From Rhinopomastus cyanomelas (taxonomy: Eukaryota > Chordata > Aves > Bucerotiformes > Rhinopomastidae), in contig VXBP01002784.1 of assembly GCA_013400115.1 (NCBI GenBank), positions 1,061,383-1,125,382 of the forward strand: a DNA stretch of 64,000 nt, written 5' to 3'. Position numbers and translations under genes: made by a program. Below, in pieces: positions 48,721 through 58,625 of this stretch (positions are counted from its first letter, which is position 1; each line of letters begins with the position of its first letter). The notes under the pieces are model-generated. The model saw only the letters and a list, made by a program, of their open reading frames with translations. It searched no databases and was not told where the DNA came from.

Positions 48721-51173
48721 CCTTATCTGCAAGTGCAATTACCCCCGATGCTTCTGCCCTACAAACGCTTTTATCCCTAATTGTTTCTGCCCCCTAGCAC
48801 CGTCACCTTCAAGAGTCTTTGCTTCCAGAAGGCCTTACACCGAAACATCCATGTCCCCTTTGCTTTTGTCTCGGTCTCCCTCACTCATGAATGCCCTTTC
48901 TTCCAGACAGCTTCACCCCCAAGTGGTATCACCCTCAACTCTCCTTGCAATTAAATAATCTCGCCCCTAAACTCTTTTTCTTTTCAGCTCAGGTTGGCTG
49001 AGCTTGGTGTTCCTCAGAACTGGCCTCTGAGTGGGCCCTACCAACCAGCCAGAAAAGGTGCTTGGCTCCATCTGCCAGCAGCAGTCCCCACATTGCTGAT
49101 GTGACACTGGGTCCCCTGCAGGGCACTGCTGTGAAATGTGGAAATGACCCTTTCAGGCAGACAGCAAGTATTGCTCCCATTCGTCCATCAAAGAGTCCCC
49201 TGGCCCCAGACACATCTCAGTGCTACAAAGCTGTAAAACTAATTTGGCATCTCTGCCCTCCTGGATCTGGCTAACGGGAATCCGTATTGTGGTTCACACA
49301 CAGGGACTGTGTCTGCTGCACACACACCCCCCCCCCCGCCCGTATCTGTGCTGGGGAGCTGGCAACACATGCAAGTTGCTTCTAGAATTACCAGCACAAC
49401 TACTGCATGGTAGTAGGGTGGTAATATCTGGGGAAGCATTTATTTGGTTCCCTGCTTCTGACACAGCGCTGGACCTGTGTATATTTCTGAACCTATGTAG
49501 GTAGATGTGTGACCTGAGCTGTGTGAGATTGAGAGACATAGAAAAGCTACATCTTCCTTTATTTCTCTCTGAACTGCTTGACTTAAAAAGTTTGTGGAGT
49601 TCAAACTCATGGGTGAAAGAAAGAGTAGAGTCATGAGACACTCTAAATAAAAAAGTGTTGGGACTCTGTCAGTCTGAGATATCTGCTTTCTGTGCTCATC
49701 CATGCCCCTTCCCAAGGCAGCAGGCTTTGTGGTGAGAAGCCCATGTTTGTATCGACATGGTGATGCTGCACTGAAACACTAAGGAACATTCAGATATGGA
49801 GATTGGTGGCACTGCTGGGTGTGCTTGGACCAGGATCCAGGGTTTCATTTTCCAGGATGATGAGCTCTTTGCTGGCTGTGTGGGAGCTCACAGTGCACTA
49901 AGGGACTACTGCAGTGGCCTGCAGTCCATAGCTTTTATGTGAGATACATGTCTGGCTCCAAACCCTTGGTGGCTGTTTTGCATTGCTAGGTGTGGTGGCG
50001 GCAAGCTGCTTGACAAAGTGACGTATCAAAGGTTAGCACTGACTTTGGGTTCTGAAGACATCAGCAGAGAAAATGATGTTGTCATTGCTCAGGTCAGTGC
50101 TCAAAATCTCCCTTTCCTCTCTCTATTCCCAGCTTTCTGCAGCTACATTTCCCCATATCTAGATATAGGCCAGACATCTCTGGGTTTGTACACTGTGTGG
50201 ATAAAAGGCCTGTTGAGGAAAATCCCAGTGCGCTTCGATTTTTTGCCACTTTACTTCCTGCCTGAACTGTCTGTTCCTAGAAGTCTCTGAAGGTCTGACG
50301 CTGTTTTCTCAAGGAAAGCTCTTAATTTAAGTGGCCTGTTAACTGCTAATTGCTACTTTGTGCTGGCTATTTACTTGACTATCATGTCAAACCTGCTGTT
50401 CTGGTCTGGAGGCTACATTGGTTATCTGCTCTGATCTCTAAACTGCAGCTGCTTTCTGCTGTGTAGCTGAAGACCAAGGTCATATTTCTCTTCTTAATGC
50501 AAACTGACATAGATTTTGTTGAGCAAGCTGTACCTCTTGAATCTGCCTATATGGTATTCTCAGCTTCATGCCTGGTTAAAATAAAAGACTTCCCCAGGAC
50601 TTAATATTCAAAGAATTTTATTATTTCAAGTTCTTCTCTGTGGAGGTGTTTAGAGGAGAAAAACATGTAAAGCTGAGTAAAGCAAGGAGTCTGTGGGTAG
50701 GCATTTAACAGTCAAGCAGGAACTCTGATTCTGAAACTACAGCCATGGAATGGTCTGTGTAACCAAGGCTTGAACTGTTAAGGCTTACCAGGCTGACTGC
50801 AGGCTGGGAGAAGGTCATCTGTCCCAAGGGTTGTCTTGAAATCTGTGCAATCAATGCAACACTGGTGGTTCCAGTGAAATCCCAGTCCTAGGAACAGTTC
50901 CCTTCCTGTATTTAGTAACATTAGGTTCTGTTTTCTGGTAGCCATGTTTATGAAACCAGTGCCCTGTTTTGGCACAGTCACTGCCAGAAACATTAAGAAA
51001 ATGCTGGTAGAATAAATATGATTTTCTCTCAGGCTGGAGAAAGCAGTAATGGGGCAGGTTGCCTTTTGGTGTCTATAGCTTTTTGATTCGTGAGTGTTCA
51101 TTCGGGTGTTGAGAGAAGAAGAGACCTCTCAAATGACACCCCGAAACTCTTTCTCTGTTATGTAACAGGATGA
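48721..51173. other. Flank of CpG island, no gene seen
   Basis: Includes a CA/poly-C tract at 49314-49337. ORFs of 90-115 codons on both strands near 49220-49715 and 50018-50290 have no recognisable domain. If the candidate exon at 48.1 kb is real, downstream exons could lie here, but I could not pick one out. Confidence 0.4.
49314..49337 (+). repeat. CA / poly-C simple repeat
   Basis: A short (CA)n run is followed by 11 consecutive C (49327-49337) and then gcccg. Confidence 0.9.
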
Positions 51174-51356
51174 AATGCTCAGGCTGCCACTGGACAGTGA
51201 GATGTTGTGACGCTAATATATATTTTGGAGCTCTGCACAAAATGAGGATTTCATGCATAGGCAACACGGTGACAAGTCATATCCTGTGTGACCTTGTGCT
51301 TACAGTATACAGTTGCATAATAATACATTCTGCTAAATTCATACACAAAATAAACA
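51174..51356 (+). repeat. Local dispersed repeat, copy 1
   Basis: Core: agctctgcacaaaatgagga, then tttcatgcataggcaacacg, then atcctgtgtgaccttg (51228-51297). Similarity to copy 3 (about 52.7 kb) extends left through a ctaatatatatttt-like block and right to aaaataaacag. I do not recognise the family. Confidence 0.7.
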
Positions 51357-52397
51357 GAACATAACTAGGTTTTATGCTAATGATAATTTTTTTTTCAATT
51401 TTGAGCACCTTTTATGCTAAGACCTCAAGGTAAATTACAGGTAGGAGTAAATCAAGCTCCACAGTACTATTGTGAATTTTTGTATTATCATTCAGAGGGC
51501 ATTTTCAGAGACTATTATTCAGAGACTGTCTTTCTTAATGAATGTTATTTAATTTTATGTTATTTTTCTGATTTGCCTGCTTTCTGACACTGTGCTCTCT
51601 CCCAATATGATAACAATAAACTATGATTTTATGAAACCAAAAGAAATACTTTCTTTTAGGCCACAAGAATGGACAGATCTTTCAAGGCTAGAAGGGGCAA
51701 GAATACCGATTTTGATTCCTCGAGGAATTAGCAGGAATGTGTCAGGATGTATTTGATGTGGCTGGAACATAAAGTAAATTTGGGATCTCTGCGATGTAGC
51801 TGTAGGTGAAAGGCTGGGGAAACAAGTGAAACCTAAATTATTTAGTTTCATTAGAATCACAAAGGATCAGGTTTCCAAAAAGTGCTGATCACTGGCTTCG
51901 TTCTATTGTGATTGGTGTCTGTGGTAAAAGTGCTGTTTTCCCCCGTGAGAGCCGATTGAAGCCACTGCGATTTCGCAGTGCCGTCCTTTGTGTTTGTAAA
52001 GTGTGAGTTGAATCTTGCGTTCCTCCTACTCCAGCGTGTGTTTCTTACACACTTCCGCTCAGGATCCGCTTCTCTTTGTATCCCTGTGTGTGGAGATAGG
52101 ACAGCATTTCTGGGATAAGGATCCAGCTCGTAATGTTCTTCAGCTGCTGTTTCTCTATCGATGTCGGTGGGGTTGTATGGGCAGTCAGTTAGTGCAGAAT
52201 TTACTCTGACTTATTAATGGATATTTACAACCTTAATTCCAGTTTAACAGAATGTCTTGTGGTGGAACATTTACAGAAAGAGCATGTGGAAAAATTATCG
52301 CTGCATGTATTAAGCACAAAGAAAGCATCCCCATTCTGCTGTGTAGGAGAAACTGACAAAACAGAGCACATTACAAGAAACTATCTTTTTCATTAAG
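51357..52397. other. Intergenic between repeat copies
   Basis: No gene. Contains a perfect short inverted repeat (cactgcga tt tcgcagtg, 51963-51980). Confidence 0.5.
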
Positions 52398-52473
52398 TCT
52401 GCACAGAATTAGGATTTAACGCATGGGCAGCACAGTCAGTCCCAGCGGTTTAGTGCCCATAATCCTACCTTGA
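52398..52473 (+). repeat. Local dispersed repeat, copy 2 (short)
   Basis: gtctgcacagaattaggatt, then taacgcatgggcagcacagt, then atcctaccttg. It aligns to the cores of copies 1 and 3 but is more diverged, and has no extended flanking similarity that I can see. Confidence 0.55.
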
Positions 52474-52717
52474 AAATGGCTTCACAATAATAATTACTGC
52501 TACAAAACGTACACTGCCTCCAATTCTGGCATGTCTACTTCACACATAACTAATTGCAGACACAGAAGGCAAGATCTTATTTTAACCAGCCACCTAGTTC
52601 CAGAAGTGCAGCAGTGTTAACGCTCCCCTAAGAGTCCTAGTCTCCGACCAATGACTTTCCGCTCTGCCTGATTTTGCCACGACACTGCAAAGCATGTGTG
52701 GCAGCCTTTGCTTTGGC

Positions 52718-52875
52718 ATGCTCACACTATCCCTGGACGTTAAGGTACTATGACATGAATATATATTTGTGAGCTTTGCACAAAGTGAGGATTTCACGCA
52801 TAAGCAACACAGTGTGACGAATAGTATCCAGCATGACCTTGCAAATGCAGTCTGAGCTCCAAAATAAACAGCTCA
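52718..52875 (+). repeat. Local dispersed repeat, copy 3
   Basis: Core: agctttgcacaaagtgagga, then tttcacgcataagcaacaca, then atccagcatgaccttg (52771-52840). It is preceded by atgaatatatatttgtg and followed by ccaaaataaacag, as in copy 1. Same orientation as the other two copies. Confidence 0.7.
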
Positions 52876-54696
52876 AAAGAGCAAGAAGTGCAGCTGATTC
52901 TCAGGTTCTGGAAGGAAATCCTGCCCTGTTTCAAGCCTGTAGTGAGTAGCATGCAAGTCTTCCCTACAGGTTCCCAAAATTTACCTGCTTTATACAGGGT
53001 CTGAGAAACAAGCTTTCCAAGTACTTTTACAAAGGCAAGGTTATTATTACAGAAACTCGGTAATCAGCAGTGGCATTCAATACAGAGAGCTGAAAATCCT
53101 CTCTGGTGCTGGAGATTTCAAAGCTCCCACGTTCCAGATGTGGAGTGTTTGTTCTCATTCCACCAGGGACTCCATTTTTCACTTCTTTAGGCCATAGTTC
53201 CTATCTCCTATAAATTTTGTTGCCAGTTTCTTTCTCTTGCTAAATGAACGTTAGGTTTGGATCGAACAGCTTTTTCTGCCTTTCAAAAATTGATAGCAGG
53301 ACCTTTCTAAAGCTGAAAAGAATATCTGTATTACTGATACCTATAGAAAGTGTCTTACACCTCTCTTTTTTGCAGTTTAGAACAACCTGGTACAATCTGG
53401 CCCCTTGTCAGATGTGGCCATGAGTATGGGCAACCAGACCCCTGGGGAGGAGACAGAAGCAGTTGCAGAGCCTGTTGGTGGCTCAGAGTATGTCAGAGGC
53501 CATACTAGTTGCATGTAATGCACATTATCACAGACGTGTATTATTCTGCTTCTTTTTCATTCTTTCTTGTTCAAATTTTCCATGGGTTTTAGCAGCTTTT
53601 TAGGCATAGAACTGAGTCTGGACTTGTGGGCTTTTCTTGGAGCATAAAGCTCTATAGGAACAAGCCAGGAAGGCATCTCTACAGGCCATCTTCCAGTCTC
53701 AAGGTCAGGATAGCTGTGCTTTTACTGGTGAAAGTTTGTTCGTTCCGTTCTTAAAAACTTTTTGCAACAAAGATACACAGTCTTCCTGGGCAACGGATTG
53801 CCCTGTGTCTCCCTTGACATACTGAATACCATCACCACTTTTCCTATCCAAATTGGACAAAGAGGAGTGTATTCACTCATCTCTGGCTTTCCATGTATCT
53901 GGAGAATTTTGCCGTTTTCTTGCTAGTCATCTCCTCTAAGGAGCAAGCTATCTCGGTTTCTTCCCCTGTTCTTCAGAGATGAAGTTCCAGACTCCCTCCA
54001 GTTAGTCCAGAGCCATCCTAAAGGCTTGATTTGACAGCTGGGCTCAGTCTCACCCCAACCAATGGCCTACCATCTCTCATTAGGATGGAGAAGGTTTTGT
54101 TTTATTAGAATTCTTGTTTAAATATTCCAGTGTAGTGTTTTCTATTTAGGTTCAATTCTTAGGGCTTTATTATTATGTGAAACTTGTAGACCATGGAGAA
54201 AGTAGCATTCATGACAATGAATTATACAGATACCTGACTATGGCTAGGTTGAAGTGTAAACACAGTCCCACACTGCATAACTGTCCTCTATATTAACAAA
54301 ATAAGTTCTTTCAATTCTGCTTTTTGCTATGGTCTGTTAGGAAAATCATGCCTAAATGTTAGAATTATTGATATGTAGATGCAGACACAGCAGCTCATAG
54401 ATTTGGTGCGTTCATTTTGACCTAAGAGGACATTAATTTTACTTCTTAAATTGTGAAGGTTGGGATGTTCATAACTGTTTGCAGAGCACCCAGAATTCCT
54501 CTCTGGTTGGGGGTCTATGAGTCGTTTAAAAGCATAAATATTTAATGATGATGGTAATTACCCTTTTTCAGAATAATGATGTCTTTTGAAGCTCCATCTT
54601 GGATGAGTGAAACCCTCTGAATTTTTTTCCTACTACTTTGAAGCATATTCTCTCGTTATCAGAAGCATTTCTGGAATTCATACTTTCATGTATGGG
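52876..54696. other. Intergenic, no gene seen
   Basis: About 1.8 kb, no recognisable exon or repeat. Confidence 0.5.
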
Positions 54697-54874
54697 GCAA
54701 CTGGCTGGCTGAGTTGGTAGAGCATGGGACTCTGAATTCCTGGGGTCCTGGGTTTGAGCCCCATGTAGGACATCTTGAGACAGCACTCTAGGCTGACCCT
54801 GCTCCAGAAGGTGGGGTTGGACTTAGGTGATCTTTTGAGGTCCCTTCCAACCTCTAACATTCTGTGATTCTGTG
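54697..54874 (+). mobile_element. tRNA-headed SINE with CR1 tail
   Basis: The head (about 54697-54771) resembles tRNA-Lys(CTT): TGGCTGAGTTGG (A box, 54706-54717), a gcatgggactctgaattcc anticodon arm, and ggtttgagccc (B box, 54751-54761). The anticodon position reads CTG instead of CTT, the stem pairing is imperfect and the acceptor stem is lost, so it is not a working tRNA gene. The second half (gactt...aggtgatcttttgagg, tcccttccaacctctaacat, tctgtgattctgtg) is a CR1 3' end. A tRNA promoter fused to a CR1 tail is the build of CR1-mobilised SINEs such as TguSINE1 of songbirds, but that family, as I recall it, has a tRNA-Ile head. Confidence 0.8.
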
Positions 54875-55681
54875 TATTGCAAACATGCCACACTTCATCA
54901 GTTACGTAACTGCTCCAACCTGTCTCCTGCTGCAGCCATACAGAAATCAGAACGGAGCTGGCATGCCTCAATATGCTGTGTGGATGTTTCCATCACAATG
55001 TTTAGTTCAGATTCTGAATGATGTTTGGGAGGGATCGGGCCCACTTTCAGCACTTGGATTCTCATTACAGAGTGGTGTCCCCAAACCAGTAGGATACAGC
55101 TACTTGGGAGTGTTTCTTCTGTGGGACTAGACCAGAACTAGCCTGTAGTAACCATCTGAAAAGCAGGTGATATGGACATTGAGTTCTAAGCATCATTTTG
55201 GTTTGCAAATCATCTCTTGTTTCCCAGCGTTATTTGCTAATGTCAACATGATCCTTGGGTTTAGAGCTGAGAAGCCATTAGGAAATAACCCCCCCACTGA
55301 TTGCATTACACTAAGGTCACTGCTTTCCTGAAAAGTCTCCAAGGGATATTCTACCAGCTTCCAACCCCTAACCACGGTGAAATATACTCTACTTTTATTA
55401 AAATTCTGAAAGAAACGACAGTAGGTTTTTATTTTAATGGCATTTATGAATCCTTGTGGAAAAGGCCAATTAATGGAACTATTTGTGGAGTCCTTTGCTT
55501 GATTTTCATTTTCTGACCCTGTGGCAAGATACCTCGCAAGGCAAAGCCTTCACTTCATGTATATGACACTGCAGCCATGCAGAGAGGTACTTTGAGTGAC
55601 CTATGAAAACTTGACAGAATATTGACTATATGGTATCCATTTAAAAATGGCTGTCATGATGTATTGACAGCAGCACTACCA
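54875..55681. other. Intergenic, no gene seen
   Basis: Short ORFs only (60-88 codons). No nameable repeat was found. Confidence 0.5.
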
Positions 55682-55935
55682 AATAAATAATACATATTTT
55701 TAAAATTTCTGTAATTACATGTTTACCCAGTAGGCCAGAACAGCTCTGTCTCAAGGAGCCGTTGCAGTCTGAGTAAATAATACATGTTTTAAAGTCCATA
55801 ATTACATATTTAAACGATAGACTATCGAGGAAATAATGCACATTTTAAAAAGTCCATAATTACATATTTACATGATAGTCTGTAAATTTGGTAATTACTT
55901 ATTTACACAATAGACCATAGCAGCTGTTACAGTCT
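55682..55935 (+). repeat. Degenerate minisatellite, about 4 units
   Basis: Unit: aaataatacat..tttaaa, then gtccataattacatattta, then a cgatagac(c) end. Units begin near 55682, 55774, 55831 and 55885. The first and last units also share a cagctctgtc/gcagctgttacagtct block, so the real repeat may be a longer unit with internal deletions. AT-rich and imperfect. Confidence 0.75.
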
Positions 55936-56269
55936 ATTATGGTAACTCTCATAGAATTATATTATAGATTTTTTTGTAACTTAAAAAAAAAAGTATATTT
56001 AACCAGAAAATTGTATTGTTAGTCTTAAAAAACTCCATAGCCTCCAAGATAAGGAAATGTGCATGAAGGTAAAAATTTAGAGTAATACAGAGGTAGAAAG
56101 ATTCTTATCCCTTCAGTGCTAAATGTCTTTTGTTAGCATGAGCAGCTTAGGATTTCTCATTAATTTCAGAATGTATTTAGGTAGCTGAAGTATAAATATG
56201 CAACAATATACAATTATATGTTTCCTTATTGTCATGTAGACGTTCAATTTGGATAAGCATGCGGGATTC
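55936..56269. other. Intergenic, no gene seen
   Basis: AT-rich sequence next to the minisatellite, with a short poly-A run at about 55984. Confidence 0.5.
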
Positions 56270-56510
56270 TTAAAATTCTTTAGTGCCTACTCCGCTCTTA
56301 TTAAAATCAGTGATAAAACTCCCATCAACCTGGGTTTTACAAACCATTTATACAGAGGACAGCACTTAAACATGTACTTGAAATCAATGGCACTTAAGCA
56401 TCTTTTAAAAATAAGCACATACTTAAGGACCCTCATGAATTCTGATGGACCGAAACATATGATTAAATGCTTTCTTGAATTGGGTGCTGTGTTCCATGAA
56501 GGCAGACTTG
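56270..56510. repeat. Ancient palindromic interspersed repeat (candidate)
   Basis: Contains agtgcctactccgctc, ataaaactcccatcaacctg, cagcacttaaacatgtactt, gaaatcaatggcacttaagc, aagcacatacttaagg and attaaatgctttcttgaatt. The inverted aagcacttaa / ttaagtgctt arms and the caatgg core match a common old amniote repeat. ORFs of about 110 codons on both strands over this block are a by-product. Confidence 0.45.
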
Positions 56511-58483
56511 GAACTGTCCACACACATAGCTTGTTGGTGGGCCCTGAGATTGTCACTGTGCATGATGTGGGTTCTCCCTGAGGAAAAGCTTTTTTAGCAA
56601 GTTTAACCACACACACGTGTGTGTAAGGATCAGGGCAAGTGCATTGCTGTTGCTTTGTTCTTTGAAGGGATTCATGAATTGAGAATTCATCCAGTGTTTT
56701 CCATAGCTCAGCTGCTGAATTTATTCCTCATGTTAAAGAGTGGATCAATACACCTAAATGAGACTCCTGTCCATAATTACTACTAAATAGCAGGGCTAAA
56801 TCAAGCAAGTCAGAATCTGACATTTAGCTCAGCTGGACCTTATGCATTTAGTAACGGAACAAAGTATGAGAGAAACCTTTGATCCTCACTGTTAGTTTCA
56901 TTAAAACATTTGAATTAAGAGAGTTTGAACTGTTGGGAGCCCATTTATAGACATGCCTTAAAATGTAATGAAATACGAATATGGTTTCACGGTGGTTTGA
57001 GGTCGAGGTGTTCAGCTGCACTATATAGGTTGGTCACGTATTTTGTCTGAAAGTATCAGGTAAAGGGCCAAAGGTTTTGTCTTTCCTTGGCTATCAAATA
57101 GCACTGAATTTCGTCAAGAGGTATCTATTCAGAACTAAAGAAGAGGTTTTATCAAGTAAAACATGCAAAAATCTGACTCCTGCAGAGAAAGAAAAACCTC
57201 AAGAAGACATATTTCTGATATTTTTTTGCCATGAGACTTCCCTGATATTTTTACTGACACCAGCACACCCAAGTGACCTTGAACTTCAAAGGCCAAAGGG
57301 AAAGTCAATAACAACCCTTTGTTAAAAGCACAAAGCTGGTAGAATAAATTATTAAATAGCAGAAACTTAATTCATCTCTCCTGCGTGGTGCTTTTTACCT
57401 GTGTAAACCAGATAAGTAGTATTACCTGAGTAGTTAGTCTTTGGAACCAGCAAATGAAAACAAGGGATCAGAGGGAACAAAGGACCGAAAGCGACAGCAG
57501 TAACTTGTGGTTATGTAGGAACGATATTTAAATGGTTTAAATTTAAAGGCATCTTCATTTTTTGCATTCTCTACAACTCTTTGTTGCATTTGAGAAGTAA
57601 CAAATAGAAGACATCTCAGCCTTGTTGGATACTTAGTGAAAGGAGAATAACCGACCCTCTTTCTGCAAGTTCTGCCCCTGTGAAACTGACAATGTGAGTG
57701 TCTCTGTTGTTTTTCTACTCTTTTTCCCATCTGAGAACGTAAACATTCACTGGTTTACTAACACCTCTGAGCTTTACACTTGAGTTAATGTACAGGAGTT
57801 GTCACCTTTTACATGTGCATCCTAATCCTGCAAGTTACTCAGACACTTTGAAGGTTTTGTGTATCTTCAGGTTTTCACCAGGTGAAAGTTGTGTGCCAGA
57901 GCTTCTGTTACGTATTAGCATTGAATAAAGGTCTGGTGTTCGCATGACCGTGGCAGTTGCCTAACAACTTTGACCTGAGGTTGAGTACATCTGGAAGCAC
58001 ACAATACAAATTTGCACAAATAAACATGATATGTTGCACGAATCAAAGCTATATAAAGGCAAACTTTTATTACCATGTGCCTTTTGGGGCACAATGCAGC
58101 TTATTTTATTGTGAAACGTCCTACTGGGGAGCCAGCACAGGGAGTATTACGTGAAGGCAGGCAGATTCCAGCACATTACGGTTGCCAATAAACAGTGCTT
58201 TGCACTTGTAATTTTGTTAGTTGTCAGAAGTAATTTAAATTCTTCAATTATCAATGAGTAATTCTATCAGAAGTGTTTCTAGGAAAAGTTTAATCCCAGC
58301 TGGATTGACACAAGAATTTCTCCTTCAGAGACAGATACATTTAATTAATAGTAATTTGTCTCACATGGTATTTTGGAATGTTCTTGAAAAATTGGATTTG
58401 AGGCTAAAATGAGACTTCATTGCTGTCTTCACATACGTGACAGGAGAGCACATGTCTCTTTGAGAAGACAGAGCCACAGTTTT
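56511..58483. other. Intergenic, no gene seen
   Basis: Holds a 16-bp perfect palindrome, acacacacgtgtgtgt (56609-56624). ORFs of up to 98 codons (minus, 57434-57730) are without recognisable motifs. Confidence 0.5.
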
Positions 58484-58625
58484 CTTAGAGGTGCCCGGTG
58501 TAAGGGGAACAGGCAACAGACACAATTTCCCAACAGTGGAACAATTAGGAAGAATTTATTACAGCAAGGTTGGTCAAACACTGGAGCAAGTTATCCAGAC
58601 AGACTGAAATCTATAACCTTGGCCA
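58484..58625 (+). repeat. CR1 LINE 3' fragment, diverged
   Basis: ggtgcccggtgtaaggggaa, then caggcaacagacacaatttc, gtggaacaattaggaagaat, aaggttggtcaaacactgga and gcaagttatccagacagact. These follow the CR1 order gtgcccagtgacaggac / gaaaaactt / gtggtcaaacactggcacag / gttgcccagag. The 3' tail is missing. Confidence 0.75.

Noticed and set aside
48074..48797. ORFs of 197-234 codons on both strands in the 48-kb CpG island
   Set aside because: They overlap each other on opposite strands, pass through an ambiguous base, and are Arg/Pro/Ala-rich. Stop codons are rare in GC-rich DNA. Only the 44-codon part before a good splice donor is kept, as a low-confidence candidate exon.
54697..54771. Functional tRNA gene
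   Set aside because: The acceptor stem is not paired, the anticodon arm is mismatched, and a CR1 tail follows directly. It is a SINE head.
56249..56616. Opposing 110- and 109-codon ORFs as a gene
   Set aside because: They fall in a block resembling an old palindromic repeat, and inverted arms naturally give ORFs on both strands.
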